Shown here in pieces: positions 27,687 through 37,129 of a stretch of DNA of 64,000 nucleotides. A program made the translations under genes and the position numbers. The stretch is from positions 124,001 to 188,000 of the forward strand of contig NZ_VBSB01000005.1 in NCBI RefSeq assembly GCF_013337765.1, in the 5' to 3' direction. The first letter of the stretch is position 1. Each line of letters begins with the position of its first letter. The notes under the pieces are model-generated. The model made no database searches. It was not told the origin of the DNA and saw only the letters and a list, made by a program, of their open reading frames with translations. The stretch comes from Mycolicibacterium sphagni (GTDB lineage Bacteria > Actinomycetota > Actinomycetes > Mycobacteriales > Mycobacteriaceae).

Positions 27687-28325
27687 ATGGAACTGACGCA
27701 TTTCGGGCATTCATGCCTTCTCGCCGAGTTCGATGGCGCCACGCTGTTGTTCGACCCGGGAAATTTCTCCCACGGTTTCGAGGGTGTGACCGGCCTGTCG
27801 GCGATCCTGATCACCCATCAACACCCCGACCACGCCGACCGGGAGCGGCTGCCCGCGCTGGTCGAGGCCAACCCCAACGCCGTGCTGTACGCCGATCCGG
27901 CGACCGCGGCCGAACTCGGTGAACCCTGGCGCGCCGTGCACGTCGGTGACCAGCTGGACGTCGCGGGGCTGACGATCCGCGGGGTCGGCGGCCGGCACGC
28001 CGTCATCCATCCGGAGATCCCGGTGATCGACAACATCTCGTATCTGGTCGGCGACGCCGACCATCCCGCCCGGCTCATGCATCCCGGTGACGCATTGTTT
28101 GTGCCGGATGAACCGGTCGACGTGTTGGCCGCACCGGCGGCCGCGCCGTGGATGCGGATCTCCGAGGCCGTCGACTACCTGCGGGCGGTGGCACCGGCGC
28201 ATGCGGTCCCGATTCATCAGGGCATAGTTGCTCCGGAGGCTCGGGGAATCTATTACGGTCGGCTCACCGAGATGACCGACACCGATTTCCGAGTGTTGCC
28301 GGAAGAGAACTCGTTCCGGTTCTGA
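27687..28325 (+). CDS. UlaG-like metallo-beta-lactamase-fold hydrolase (Rv0786c family)
   Basis: 212 residues. The MBL motif THQHPDHAD is intact, with further ligands in the GGRHAVIH and PIHQG regions; the fold begins MELTHFGHSCLLAEFDG. It belongs to the UlaG/YycJ-like group of Zn or Mn hydrolases, with lactonase or phosphodiesterase activity possible. Substrate unknown. The frame can be extended to 27654, but ATG 27687 fits the family start and a CACAAT hexamer 7 nt upstream. Confidence 0.85.
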   Translation: MELTHFGHSCLLAEFDGATLLFDPGNFSHGFEGVTGLSAILITHQHPDHADRERLPALVEANPNAVLYADPATAAELGEPWRAVHVGDQLDVAGLTIRGVGGRHAVIHPEIPVIDNISYLVGDADHPARLMHPGDALFVPDEPVDVLAAPAAAPWMRISEAVDYLRAVAPAHAVPIHQGIVAPEARGIYYGRLTEMTDTDFRVLPEENSFRF

Positions 28326-28358
28326 GGTCGCAAGGCAGACAGGCGAATTGATCAGCTG

Positions 28359-28700
28359 ATGTTCGACAACTGGCGGGTGCGCCGACACGGGCAACGCGCT
28401 CTGGCGACCGTTGTGCACGCGCAGCAGGCTGCCAAGATCGCGACCAATGACTACCGCAAGTACGAATTCATCATCGACGTTCACCCCGCGGGCGGCGGAC
28501 CCGTCCGCATCGAGCTCACCGACACCTTCACCGTCGGAGGACTGAAACCCGCCGTCGGCGACGTCGTCGGGGTGCGATGGGACGCCGCCGCCAAACGTGC
28601 CGTCTTCGACCTGGACGGCGATCCTCGCTACGACCTCAAGGCGCTTCGCGCACAACAAGAAGCCCAGCGCCGACACCTGCTCGACCAGCCGCCGGAATAG
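28359..28700 (+). CDS. Hypothetical small protein
   Basis: 113 residues. Basic N-terminus (MFDNWRVRRHGQRALATVVH), then a beta-rich segment (FIIDVHPAGGGPVRIELTDT) and a charged helical tail with KALRAQQEAQRRHL. The middle looks like a small barrel (SH3/OB-like); no family recognised. It lies 33 bp after the MBL gene and 20 bp before the SDR, all on one strand, so it is probably part of a three-gene operon. Confidence 0.65.
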   Translation: MFDNWRVRRHGQRALATVVHAQQAAKIATNDYRKYEFIIDVHPAGGGPVRIELTDTFTVGGLKPAVGDVVGVRWDAAAKRAVFDLDGDPRYDLKALRAQQEAQRRHLLDQPPE

Positions 28701-28720
28701 ACGCCCATGAGGAGAAATCT

Positions 28721-29521
28721 GTGAGCACAACCGATCTCGTGAACCTGTTCGGACTGTCCGGCAAGACCGCGTTGGTCACCGGCGGGAGCAGTGGTATCGG
28801 GGTGATGATCGCGCGCGGTCTGCTGCAGGCGGGAGCCAGTGTGATCATCAGTTCCCGCAAGGCCGACAAGTGCGCGCAGGCCGTCGAGGAGCTCTCGGAG
28901 TTCGGAACGGTCCGGGCCATTCCTGCGGACCTGTCGAAGCAGGAGGAGTGCAAGCGGCTGGCCGCCGAAGTCCTGGCCGACACCGACGAGCTGCACATCC
29001 TGGTCAACAACGCCGGCGCGACGTGGGGTGAACCGCTGGAGTCGTTTCCGGCCTCGGCGTGGGACAAGGTGCTCGACCTCAACGTGAAGTCACCGTTCTG
29101 GGTGGTGCAGGAGCTGGTGGGCGCGTTGCGCAAGGCGGGCAGTCAGGACGACCCCGCACGGGTGATCAACATCGGCAGCATCGACGGGATCCACGTCCCG
29201 ATCATGAATACCTACTCCTACTCGGCCAGCAAGGCTGCCCTGCACCAGTTGACTCGAGTTCTTGCCAAAGAGCTTGGACCGCAACACATCACGGTGAACG
29301 CGGTGGCGCCTGGCCCGTTCCAGTCGAAGATGATGGCCGCCACGCTGGACGCGTTCGGGGACGCGATAGCGGCTTCGTCGCCGATGCGGCGGATCGGCCG
29401 CGACGACGATATGGCCGGTATCGCGGTCTTCCTGGCCAGCCGGGCCGGCTCCTACGTGAACGGGGCGATCATCCCCGTCGACGGCGGGATGGCGACGACC
29501 GCGAGTGGGTCAGGCCGCTGA
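28721..29521 (+). CDS. Short-chain dehydrogenase/reductase
   Basis: 266 residues, classical SDR: TGGSSGIG cofactor loop, NNAGA, catalytic YSASK preceded by INIGSID, and the C-terminal GAIIPVDGG. The sequence resembles RhlG/3-ketoacyl-ACP reductase-like members; substrate unknown. GTG 28721 is supported by GAGGAGA at about 28709-28715; the earlier frame from 28577 is rejected. The 3' end overlaps the convergent DUF2334 gene by 12 bp. Confidence 0.88.
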   Translation: MSTTDLVNLFGLSGKTALVTGGSSGIGVMIARGLLQAGASVIISSRKADKCAQAVEELSEFGTVRAIPADLSKQEECKRLAAEVLADTDELHILVNNAGATWGEPLESFPASAWDKVLDLNVKSPFWVVQELVGALRKAGSQDDPARVINIGSIDGIHVPIMNTYSYSASKAALHQLTRVLAKELGPQHITVNAVAPGPFQSKMMAATLDAFGDAIAASSPMRRIGRDDDMAGIAVFLASRAGSYVNGAIIPVDGGMATTASGSGR

Positions 29522-30220
29522 GCTGGCGGGGACCGCGGTGCCGGTTCCCCAGCGGTACACCGTCGGCACGCAGCCGTGCATCAGGGCCAGATCGATCGCG
29601 TCGAGCATCGCCTGACGGGGGCCGACCTTGCCGAGTTGCCGTGCGGTGACAGCCAATCGGACGATACCGCCGCGCCGCGCGGTGCGTTCCGCGGAGAGTA
29701 CCAGCGTGCGGCACCACCACGGTTCGGTCACGAAACCTTCACCGATACCGACCACCCGTGCGCGCACCGTCTCGCCGGATACCAGGTCAGTGATGCCGTG
29801 CAGGTCAACGAGTAGCCGGAAGCCGTTGCGCGGCAGGGCAAAATCTGTTCCCGAGGAGACCGTCCAACCCGGCGCTGCGAACAGCCGGGTCCGCAGTCCG
29901 ACATGTTCGAGGACCCGGTCGGCGCCCATCAGCCGCAGGTTCGCCTCGTGAGCAGGCAAGGCGGCGAACTCGCCGCGGCGCTTCTTGGTGGCGGCCGCGT
30001 CGAATCCGTGCAGCACCACCGCATCCCCTTTCGCGCGGCGGGTGATCAGCCAGAGAAGAGTGCGCGGGTCGGATTCCAGGCGATAGCCGTTCTTTTGGCG
30101 CGGCGCGACAAGCAGCGACACCGGGACCTTGCGGTCGTCGAGTGCGCCGCAGAACTCGGTGACGTCGCGTAGCGTCCGGTCGTTGATCCCGGACACCGAC
30201 ACGATGAGTTGTCCAGCCAC
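29510..30220 (-). CDS. DUF2334-type polysaccharide deacetylase-like protein
   Basis: 236 residues. The N-terminus MAGQLIVSVSGINDRTLRDV, followed by VPVSLLVAP, GDAVVLHGFD and LFAAPGWTVS, follows the order of a divergent NodB/polysaccharide-deacetylase barrel as in DUF2334. The usual metal-binding Asp-Asp pair appears altered (INDRT), so activity is uncertain. No signal peptide. It converges on the SDR with a 12-bp overlap. Confidence 0.7.
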   Translation of the reverse strand: MAGQLIVSVSGINDRTLRDVTEFCGALDDRKVPVSLLVAPRQKNGYRLESDPRTLLWLITRRAKGDAVVLHGFDAAATKKRRGEFAALPAHEANLRLMGADRVLEHVGLRTRLFAAPGWTVSSGTDFALPRNGFRLLVDLHGITDLVSGETVRARVVGIGEGFVTEPWWCRTLVLSAERTARRGGIVRLAVTARQLGKVGPRQAMLDAIDLALMHGCVPTVYRWGTGTAVPASSAA

Positions 30221-30288
30221 GTCCCCAGTGTGGCAATTTCAGGTGTCCAGACGGTGACCGGCATCAAGATGTCAGGCGTCTATCGGGT

Positions 30289-30777
30289 TCAGCCCGGCAG
30301 GACCGCTTCGATCGCCGCAACCACTTCGGGGGCATCCGGCGTGGTTTGCGGGCGGAACCGGTTGACCACCGTGCCGCCGGGTGCGATCACGAACTTCTCG
30401 AAGTTCCACTGGATGTCGCCTGCCTGGCCGTCACCGTCGGCGAACGTGGTGAGCTCGGCGTACAGCGGATGCCGTTCCGGACCGTTGACGTCGGTCTTGG
30501 CCAGCAGCGGGAACGTCACCCCGTACGTCGTCGAGCAGAAGGTCTGGATTTCCTCTGGCGTTCCCGGCTCCTGCCCCATGAACTGGTTGCACGGCACACC
30601 GATCACGGCGAGGCCACGGTCTGCGTAGTCGCGGGCAAGTTGCTCCAGAGCCCCGTATTGCGGGGTCAGGCCACACTTGGAGGCGACGTTGACCAGAAGG
30701 ACCGCGCGGTCGGCGTAGTCGGCCAGCGAGGTGGGCGTGCCGGCGAGCGTGGTGAGCGGGATGTCGGTCAGACTCAT
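30289..30777 (-). CDS. Glutathione peroxidase-family (thioredoxin-dependent) peroxidase
   Basis: 162 residues from ATG 30777. Peroxidatic Cys35 in NVASKCGLTPQY, second motif GVPCNQF and a WNFEKF tryptophan-asparagine pair complete the Cys-GPx tetrad. Cys81 in QTFCSTTYG is placed as the resolving cysteine of thioredoxin-dependent members, which suits an organism without glutathione. The start follows TAGTGT by 7 nt, whose TAG is the ptrB stop codon, so the transcript is probably leaderless. Confidence 0.9.
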   Translation of the reverse strand: MSLTDIPLTTLAGTPTSLADYADRAVLLVNVASKCGLTPQYGALEQLARDYADRGLAVIGVPCNQFMGQEPGTPEEIQTFCSTTYGVTFPLLAKTDVNGPERHPLYAELTTFADGDGQAGDIQWNFEKFVIAPGGTVVNRFRPQTTPDAPEVVAAIEAVLPG

Positions 30778-30784
30778 GTGGCTG

Positions 30785-30790
30785 ACACTA
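30785..30790 (-). promoter_or_regulatory. -10 (TAGTGT) of the GPx gene, built on the ptrB stop codon
   Basis: TAGTGT on the minus strand lies 7 nt before ATG 30777. The leading TAG is the ptrB stop (30788-30790), the same arrangement as at purL. Confidence 0.5.
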
Positions 30791-32875
30791 GCAAGCACCG
30801 GCGGTGGCCAGCAGCCACGAGTACTGGAATGCCGCCTCTTTCCAGCGCTCGTAGCGGCCGCTGATCCCGCCGTGGCCGGCAGCCATCTGAGTCTTCAGCA
30901 GCACCGGATGTCCGTCGGTCTTGGTGTGCCGAAGCGCGGCAACCCACTTCGCAGGCTCGACGTAGAGAACCCGGGTGTCGTTCAGCGATGTCATCGCCAG
31001 GATCGCCGGATACTCCTTGGCTTCCACGTTCTCGTAGGGCGAATAGGACTTCATATAGAAGTAGACGTCCTTGTTCTCCAACGGGTTTCCCCACTCGTCC
31101 CACTCCGTGACCGTCAACGGCAACGACGGATCCAGAATGGTGGTCAGGGGGTCCACAAAGGGCACCTGCGCGAGGATTCCGGCGAACAGTCCCGGCGCCA
31201 GGTTCGCGACCGCACCCATCAGCAGACCGCCTGCGCTGCCACCGAGTGCCACCAGGTTCTGCGGCCGGGTCAGGCCGCTGTCGACGAGATGCTGTGCCAC
31301 AGCGATGAAGTCGGTGAAGGTGTTCTGCTTCTCGAGCATCTTGCCGTGCTCGTACCAGAGCCGGCCCATCTCACCGCCACCGCGAATGTGGGCGATGGCG
31401 AAGACCATTCCCCGGTCCAGGAGCGACAGCCGGGCCACCGAGAAACGGGGATCTTCAGACGACTCGTAGGCGCCGTAGCCGTACAGCAGTGCGGGAGCTG
31501 GGAATTCGATACCCGCCTTGTAGATGACGGAGATCGGCACGCGAGTGCCGTCCTCGGCAACCGCCCAGTCCCGGTGCTCGACGTAATCCGCACTGTTGTA
31601 GCCACCGAGCACCGGCTGCTCGCGCAGCAGCGTGCGCTCACCGGTGGCCAGGTCGAGGTCGTAGATGCGCAGCGGGGTCACGAACGAGGTGGTGCCCACC
31701 CGCAGCTTCGGGGTGGACCAGTTGGGGTTGCCTGCCATGCCCGACGACGACAGTTCCGAGTCGAAGGCGATCTCCTCGGGTGCGCCATAGCCGTCAGCGT
31801 TGATGGGCCACAACTGGATTCGCGGTAGCGCCTCCCTGCGATAGCTGACCACCACGTGGTCAGCGAAGACGTCGACACCGTCGAGGCGCACATCGTCGCG
31901 CGCTTCGATCAGGGTGCGCTGGTCGGTCGGGTCGGCGACCGGCGCTTCGACGAGGGTGAAGTTGACCGCGCCGTCGTTGTGCAGGATGAGGAACTTGTCC
32001 TCTCCCCCGACGACCGCGTGATCCACCGAGTATTCGATACCGGCACGGCGCGGAAGCACGCTGGTGAACTCGGTATTCGGGTCGGCGGCGTCGCCGAACC
32101 AGACCTGCGAGGTGATCGCGGAGCCGGCCGCAATAATCAGGTACTTGTTGCTGCGGGTGCGCCCCATCCCGATCCAGAACCGTTCGTCGGGTTCGTGGAA
32201 CACCTGCTCATCGGTTTCGCCTGCGCCGAGCCGATGGCGCCACACGGTGTCCGGGCGCCACGCCTCGTCGACCGTCGTGTAGTAGACGGTGGCATTGTCG
32301 GCCGCCCACGTGACCCCGGACGAGATCCCGACGATCTCGTCTCCGATCAGTTCACCGGTGCGTAAGTCCTTGAACCGCAGGGTGTATCGCTCATCACCAA
32401 CGACGTCGACCGAATAGGCCAACAGGTTCCCGTCCAGGCTCACGCTGCTGGCGCCGAGCGAGAAGAAGTCCTGGCCGTCGGACTCGACATTCTCGTCGAG
32501 CAACACCTGCTCGCCGGGGACCTCGGTGTTCTCATCGAACACCGGCGGGTCCCAGTCGTCGGGACCGGAGATCGGGCAGCGGCAGTGCGCGCCGTACTGC
32601 TTGCCTTCGAAGCTGCGCCCGTAGTACCACCAGTCGCCGCGCCGGGTCGGAACCGACATGTCGGTTTCCTTGGTGCGGGCCTTGATCTCCTCGAAGATCT
32701 TCTGCCGCAACGGCTCGAGGTGCGCGGTGGCTTCGTCGGCGTAGGTGTTCTCGGCTTCCAGGTGGCCGATGACCTCCGGGTCGGACTTTTCGCGCAACCA
32801 CTCGTAGGGATCGACGAAGACATCGTCGTGGAAGACACGTTCGGTGTCGACCCGCTTGGCGATGGGAGGAATCAT
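30788..32875 (-). CDS. ptrB: Oligopeptidase B (prolyl oligopeptidase family), intact
   Basis: 695 residues. N-terminal seven-bladed propeller and C-terminal alpha/beta-hydrolase domain with nucleophile [11 protein letters not shown], catalytic Asp in [12 protein letters not shown] and catalytic His in [10 protein letters not shown]. It cleaves after basic residues in short peptides. The M. tuberculosis counterpart is annotated as two pieces (ptrBa, ptrBb), whereas this copy is a single full-length frame. It overlaps purC by 4 nt (ATGA), so it is translationally coupled to a purine gene. Confidence 0.94.
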   Translation of the reverse strand: MIPPIAKRVDTERVFHDDVFVDPYEWLREKSDPEVIGHLEAENTYADEATAHLEPLRQKIFEEIKARTKETDMSVPTRRGDWWYYGRSFEGKQYGAHCRCPISGPDDWDPPVFDENTEVPGEQVLLDENVESDGQDFFSLGASSVSLDGNLLAYSVDVVGDERYTLRFKDLRTGELIGDEIVGISSGVTWAADNATVYYTTVDEAWRPDTVWRHRLGAGETDEQVFHEPDERFWIGMGRTRSNKYLIIAAGSAITSQVWFGDAADPNTEFTSVLPRRAGIEYSVDHAVVGGEDKFLILHNDGAVNFTLVEAPVADPTDQRTLIEARDDVRLDGVDVFADHVVVSYRREALPRIQLWPINADGYGAPEEIAFDSELSSSGMAGNPNWSTPKLRVGTTSFVTPLRIYDLDLATGERTLLREQPVLGGYNSADYVEHRDWAVAEDGTRVPISVIYKAGIEFPAPALLYGYGAYESSEDPRFSVARLSLLDRGMVFAIAHIRGGGEMGRLWYEHGKMLEKQNTFTDFIAVAQHLVDSGLTRPQNLVALGGSAGGLLMGAVANLAPGLFAGILAQVPFVDPLTTILDPSLPLTVTEWDEWGNPLENKDVYFYMKSYSPYENVEAKEYPAILAMTSLNDTRVLYVEPAKWVAALRHTKTDGHPVLLKTQMAAGHGGISGRYERWKEAAFQYSWLLATAGAC

Positions 32876-33765
32876 GGGTTAGGTCCGATCCAGTCGGCGA
32901 ACGACAAACCTGAAATGCGTTCGTAGGCTTCGATATAGCGGGCGCGGGTCGCTTCGACGATATCGTCGGGCAATGACGGCGGGGGAGCCGAACCGTAGCG
33001 GTCCCAGCCCGATTCTTCTCCGGTGAGCCAGTTGCGGACGAACTGCTTGTCGAAACTGGGCTGCACTACCCCCTGCTGGTAGGTGTCGGCAGGCCAGTAC
33101 CGCGACGAGTCCGGGGTGAAGACCTCGTCGGCAAGCACCACTCGGTCATCGGCGTCGACACCGAACTCGAACTTCGTGTCGGCGATGATGATGCCCTTGG
33201 TCAGGGCATGGTCGGCGGCCTGGATGTAGATCTGCAGGGTGCGCTCGCGGAGCTGGTTGGCGCGTACCGCGCCGACCAGTTCGATGGTCCGGGCGAAGGA
33301 GATGTTCTCGTCGTGCTCACCCAGCTCGGCCTTGGTCGCCGGGGTGAACAGCGGCTCGTCGAACTTGCTGGCCTCGACCAGTCCCGGGGGCAGCGCGATA
33401 CCGCAGACCTTGCCGTCGCGCTGGTAGTCCAGCAGGCCCGAACCGGTCAGGTAGCCGCGGGCAACGCACTCGATCGGCACCATCTCCAGCTGGCGCACCA
33501 CCAGGGCGCGGCCCAGCACTTCGTCGGGGATGCGGGGGTCGTCGGGCGGGCCGGCCAGGTGGTTCGGCGCGTCGATGTAGTCGAAGAAGAACACGCTCAT
33601 CGCGGTGAGGATGCGGCCCTTGTCGGGGATCAGGCTGTCCAGGATGTAGTCGTAGGCCGAGATCCGGTCGCTGGCGACGAACAACAGGTGCTCGTCGTCG
33701 ATGCGATAGATCTCGCGAACCTTACCGCTGGCCAGATGTGGATAGTCGCTCAGAGCAGGGCGCAT
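32872..33765 (-). CDS. purC: Phosphoribosylaminoimidazole-succinocarboxamide synthase
   Basis: 297 residues, SAICAR synthetase. Motifs [37 protein letters not shown] and [12 protein letters not shown]. It ligates aspartate to CAIR with ATP. ATG 33765 follows TAGGCT by 6 nt, suggesting a leaderless mRNA. First gene of a purC-ptrB unit. Confidence 0.96.
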   Translation of the reverse strand: MRPALSDYPHLASGKVREIYRIDDEHLLFVASDRISAYDYILDSLIPDKGRILTAMSVFFFDYIDAPNHLAGPPDDPRIPDEVLGRALVVRQLEMVPIECVARGYLTGSGLLDYQRDGKVCGIALPPGLVEASKFDEPLFTPATKAELGEHDENISFARTIELVGAVRANQLRERTLQIYIQAADHALTKGIIIADTKFEFGVDADDRVVLADEVFTPDSSRYWPADTYQQGVVQPSFDKQFVRNWLTGEESGWDRYGSAPPPSLPDDIVEATRARYIEAYERISGLSFADWIGPNP

Positions 33766-33771
33766 CGCGTC

Positions 33772-33777
33772 AGCCTA
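33772..33777 (-). promoter_or_regulatory. -10 element (TAGGCT) of leaderless purC
   Basis: TAGGCT on the minus strand is followed by 6 nt and the purC ATG. Confidence 0.6.
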
Positions 33778-33816
33778 TCGGCCGCTCACGGGGCGCGACT
33801 GTGCTGGGATCAAGCC

Positions 33817-34464
33817 ATGAGATCGCGGTTCCTGCCCTACGCCACCACGCCAGGCCGGCTCATCGCGCAGTTGTTCAGCGACCTGCTGGTCGCGTCGTGG
33901 ATCACCGTGTGGGTGCTGGTCGGGCTGGCGGTGCATTCCGCGGTCGCGACGATCGCCGAGGTGGGCCGCCAGGTCAAGGACGGCGCGACCGGGATCTCGG
34001 ACAACCTGCACTCGGCCGGTGACAGTGCCCACAAAATCCCACTCGTCGGAGACACCGTCTCCAAGCCGCTGCGCGCGGCCAGCGAGGCCGCACTCGACCT
34101 GGCGGGCGCGGGCCACAACCTGGACACCACCGCCTCCTGGCTGGCCGTGCTGCTGGGCATCGCCGTGGCCGCGCCGCCGATCCTGGCGATCGGGATGCCG
34201 TGGCTGTTCCTGCGCATCCGCTTCTTCCGCCGCAAATGGACGGTCATCATGCTGGCCCGAACTCCGGCAGGGGAACAGCTGCTGGCACTGCGGGCGCTGG
34301 CCAACCGGCCGTTGCGCAAGCTGACCGAGGTGAGCTTCGACCCGGTCGGTGCGTGGCGGCGCGAGGATCCGTACGCGATCCGCGGGCTGGCCGCTCTCGA
34401 ACTGCGCTCGGCAGGCGTCGCACTCCCCCGCGCCTGGCGGCCCTCGGCGATGTCGGCGCGTTAA
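33817..34464 (+). CDS. Membrane protein of the Rv0779c family
   Basis: 215 residues with two membrane segments (about residues 24-45 and 105-133) separated by an extracytoplasmic region of about 55 residues, and a charged cytoplasmic tail. It corresponds to Rv0779c by position (next to purC). Function unknown. The longer frame starting at 33208 is the antisense shadow of purC; ATG 33817 begins the genuine gene. Confidence 0.8.
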   Translation: MRSRFLPYATTPGRLIAQLFSDLLVASWITVWVLVGLAVHSAVATIAEVGRQVKDGATGISDNLHSAGDSAHKIPLVGDTVSKPLRAASEAALDLAGAGHNLDTTASWLAVLLGIAVAAPPILAIGMPWLFLRIRFFRRKWTVIMLARTPAGEQLLALRALANRPLRKLTEVSFDPVGAWRREDPYAIRGLAALELRSAGVALPRAWRPSAMSAR

Positions 34465-34528
34465 TCGCCGCTGGGCGAGCGAAATCGCACCGAACCTTGA
34501 CACCGTCGCGTCGTCGTCGCATAGTAAT

Positions 34529-34546
34529 TAATCAATCGATTGATTA
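34529..34546. promoter_or_regulatory. 18-bp perfect palindromic operator upstream of the Rieske gene
   Basis: TAATCAATCGATTGATTA is a perfect palindrome, flanked by partial outer symmetry (GCATAGTAA left, TTACTATGC right). This size and symmetry are typical of TetR-family operators. It directly precedes a possible -10 (TACTAT, 34545-34550) of the Rieske operon. Confidence 0.75.
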
Positions 34547-34550
34547 CTAT
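34545..34550 (+). promoter_or_regulatory. Candidate -10 (TACTAT) of the Rieske operon
   Basis: Overlaps the right end of the 18-bp palindrome by two bases. Transcription would start near 34557, giving a leader of about 48 nt with Shine-Dalgarno AGGAGG at 34590-34595. Confidence 0.45.
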
Positions 34551-34604
34551 GCAATGGCCCAGCGTGTAGCCCGAAAGCCGCTGTCACACAGGAGGTTCGA
34601 TTCC

Positions 34605-35960
34605 ATGACGTCCACCGTCCTGCCTGGGCAATGGGTCGACCACGCCCCGGGACCCGATGATTTCGCGCCGGGCACCTACAACATGTCCATCAGCACCGAG
34701 CGCTACACCTCCCCCGAGTACGCCGCGCGCGAGCGCGAGCTGCTCTGGATGAAGGTCTGGCAGTTCGCCGGCCGGGTCGACGAGCTGCCCAAAGTCGGCG
34801 ACTGGAAGGTGTACACGATCTACGACCAGTCGTTCGTCATCGTGCGCGGCAAGGACGAGAAGCTTCGCGGCTTCGTCAACGCGTGCCGGCACCGCGGCAA
34901 CGTCCTCTGCCAGGGCACCGGCAACACCAAGCGCGGGTTCCTGTGCCAGTACCACCTGTGGTCTTACGACCTGGAGGGCAAGCTGAAGGGGCTGCTGCGT
35001 GAGGCCGACGCCGGCCCGCTCGACAAGGACGACAACTCGCTGATCGAGGTGCCGGTCGACACGTTCGGCGGCTTCATCTTCATCAACCCCGATCCCGGCG
35101 GCGCCCCATTGTCGGAGTGGATCGGGGTGGAGGCCATGGCGATACTGGCGCCGTACCGCCTCGACCAGATGGTCACCGTGATGAACGTCCGCGAGCCGCT
35201 GGACTGCAATTGGAAAGTCGTGCTGGACGCCTTCGACGAGGGCTACCACATCAACGGCATACACCCGCAGCTGCTGGCCGTCCTGGAGATCGACCCCGCC
35301 ACCAGCCGGTACCGGTTCTTCGAAAACCACAGCATCGCCATGGCTCCCTTCGAAGTGAGAGGCGCCAACGCCGACAAACAGGTCGAAGGCATCATGGCGC
35401 TGCCCGAGACCTTTCCCGGGACGGCGGCGGTGATCCCGCGCTTCCAAGAGCTCGTCAAGCCATACACGGCGGACGATGGTTCGGTCACCTTTCCCGAGGA
35501 TGTCACCGCCCGAAAACTGTTGCAGCAGGCCACTCGAGACACCCTGACCGGGATGGGCCTGGACGTCAGCGGGCTCACTGACGAGCAGATGAGCGACAAC
35601 CACGGCTGGACACTGTTCCCGAACTTCTTCATGACAATCCGGGCCGGTGAATGCCACGTCATCATGGCCGTCCCGCATCCCGACGGTGACCCGAACCGAT
35701 GCATCTGGCACGTCGCCAGCTTCATGTACCTGCCGCCGGAGATCAGTGACCAGTTCAAGGTGGACCTCATCGAGGTCGACGAGCCCGGCAGCTACAAGTA
35801 TTTCGAAGCCCTGCACCAGGATTACGTGCAAATGCCGCGCCAACAGCTGGGCCTGCGCAACACCAAGCTGGATCACTTGACCTTGGTCAAGGAGGAAGTC
35901 GTCATCGCACATTTCCACTCAGTCGTGGACAGATATCTGTCCCAGGAAGGCAGCAAGTGA
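34605..35960 (+). CDS. Rieske non-heme iron oxygenase, alpha subunit
   Basis: 451 residues. Rieske [2Fe-2S] motif CRHRGNVLC...CQYH (C-x-H, 17 residues, C-x2-H pattern) and a mononuclear iron site with D-E-G-Y-H-x4-H (DEGYHINGIHPQ). This class hydroxylates aromatic or alicyclic substrates using electrons from a ferredoxin. ATG 34605 has AGGAGG nine nt upstream; earlier in-frame starts would run through the operator. First gene of an accessory operon absent from the M. tuberculosis order. Substrate unknown. Confidence 0.93.
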   Translation: MTSTVLPGQWVDHAPGPDDFAPGTYNMSISTERYTSPEYAARERELLWMKVWQFAGRVDELPKVGDWKVYTIYDQSFVIVRGKDEKLRGFVNACRHRGNVLCQGTGNTKRGFLCQYHLWSYDLEGKLKGLLREADAGPLDKDDNSLIEVPVDTFGGFIFINPDPGGAPLSEWIGVEAMAILAPYRLDQMVTVMNVREPLDCNWKVVLDAFDEGYHINGIHPQLLAVLEIDPATSRYRFFENHSIAMAPFEVRGANADKQVEGIMALPETFPGTAAVIPRFQELVKPYTADDGSVTFPEDVTARKLLQQATRDTLTGMGLDVSGLTDEQMSDNHGWTLFPNFFMTIRAGECHVIMAVPHPDGDPNRCIWHVASFMYLPPEISDQFKVDLIEVDEPGSYKYFEALHQDYVQMPRQQLGLRNTKLDHLTLVKEEVVIAHFHSVVDRYLSQEGSK

Positions 35961-36487
35961 ACCTCGAGGACCGGATCGCCCTGCACACCCGGATGGCCCA
36001 CGCCTACGGGGACGCCTACCTGCGCCAGGGCGTGCAGGACGGCGAAAAGTTCGTCGAAGTCTGGAAATTCCATCCGGACTGCATGTACGCCTCGCCCTAC
36101 TTCACCGGCGACGAGGCGTTCAAACTCAGCGAGTTCCCCGAGGAATCGGCCCGCGCCTCCACCATGGAGGCCAAGGTCTATTCGCTGCGATTCCCGGACT
36201 GGAAGCCCGTCGACTTCCGGCACTGGCCCGGAGACAACGGCTTCGTGATGAAGACCCGCTGGCAGGGCACCAACAAGGCCGATGGCGCCGTAATGGGCTT
36301 CTACTCCTACAGTTTCGTGGACACCAACGACGACGGCGAGGTCGTGCGCTGGGAAACCCACGTCAACAGCGAGTACAGCGATTTCCTCGACGTCGCCATC
36401 GGCGCGCACGGACCGTTCCACGGAACCCATGAGTACACCGACGCTTTGGAACGCCGACTGGCCGAAGAGGGATTGACTGTCTCATGA
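35957..36487 (+). CDS. NTF2/SnoaL-like protein, possible oxygenase partner (1)
   Basis: 176 residues, alpha+beta NTF2-like pattern: N-terminal helices (EDRIALHTRMAHAYGDAYLR), then the strand region FVMKTRWQGTNKADGAVMGF. The small subunits of ring-hydroxylating oxygenases have this fold, so a structural or substrate-binding partner of the Rieske alpha subunit is inferred. GTG start overlapping the Rieske stop by 4 nt, and overlapping the next gene by 4 nt. Confidence 0.72.
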   Translation: MNLEDRIALHTRMAHAYGDAYLRQGVQDGEKFVEVWKFHPDCMYASPYFTGDEAFKLSEFPEESARASTMEAKVYSLRFPDWKPVDFRHWPGDNGFVMKTRWQGTNKADGAVMGFYSYSFVDTNDDGEVVRWETHVNSEYSDFLDVAIGAHGPFHGTHEYTDALERRLAEEGLTVS

Positions 36488-36909
36488 CCCGGGCCCGCAC
36501 GGTGCTGGACTACAGCGAGCTGATGAAGCGGTTGGTCGACCAAGCCAAACAACCGGGCTTCACCGCCCAGAGCTGGGCACCGCTGGCCGAGCTGATCGAC
36601 ACCGAGAACTTCGTCCGGGTAGGCAATTTCAAAGAGGTGATGAACTGGGGAGAATACGTCACCTTCCTGACCAATTGGGCGACGTCGTCGGAGTGGGACG
36701 CCACGTTCAAACGGGTCACCGAAGCCGGCGACGTGGTGTTCCTGGAGCTCGAAGAGCGCAGCAGAATCGGCGAATTCAGCAACTCGGTTAATTCGGTATC
36801 GGTCTACGAGTTCGGCTCGACAGGAAAGATCGTCCGCATCGACGTATACCTGCAAATGGCGTTACCCGATCCCGATATGCTCGCCAGCTACGAAGGTGTC
36901 GAGATCTGA
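36484..36909 (+). CDS. NTF2/SnoaL-like protein (2)
   Basis: 141 residues, again an NTF2-like pattern (ELIDTENFVRVGNFKEVMNW, GDVVFLELEERSR, VSVYEFGSTGKIVRIDVYLQ). ATGA overlap with the preceding gene. It may be the second small subunit, an isomerase or a hydrolase of the SnoaL/limonene-epoxide-hydrolase type; the sequence alone does not decide. Confidence 0.72.
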   Translation: MTRARTVLDYSELMKRLVDQAKQPGFTAQSWAPLAELIDTENFVRVGNFKEVMNWGEYVTFLTNWATSSEWDATFKRVTEAGDVVFLELEERSRIGEFSNSVNSVSVYEFGSTGKIVRIDVYLQMALPDPDMLASYEGVEI

Positions 36910-36923
36910 CGAATGGGGAGCCT

Positions 36924-37118
36924 ATGAAGGCGTCGGTCGATTCCGACCGCTGCGCCGGGCACGGCGACTGCGTATCGATATGCGCGGCGGTGTTCAGCTG
37001 GACCCCTGACGGCTTCGCCGAGGTGGTGCTCGACGAGATACCAGAGCAATACACCGATCTCGTCCTCAAGGCGTCACACGACTGCCCCGAACACGCGATC
37101 GAGATCGACGAGGGCTAG
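36924..37118 (+). CDS. [3Fe-4S]-type ferredoxin
   Basis: 64 residues. Ligand pattern C-A-G-H-G-D-C-V-S-I-C with a distal CP (DCPEHAIEI): the position of the second cysteine is a histidine, as in mycobacterial 3Fe-4S ferredoxins that serve P450s. Here it most likely feeds the Rieske oxygenase. No ferredoxin reductase is encoded in the operon, so a housekeeping reductase must serve it. Confidence 0.9.
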   Translation: MKASVDSDRCAGHGDCVSICAAVFSWTPDGFAEVVLDEIPEQYTDLVLKASHDCPEHAIEIDEG

Positions 37119-37129
37119 CGTCGGAAACC

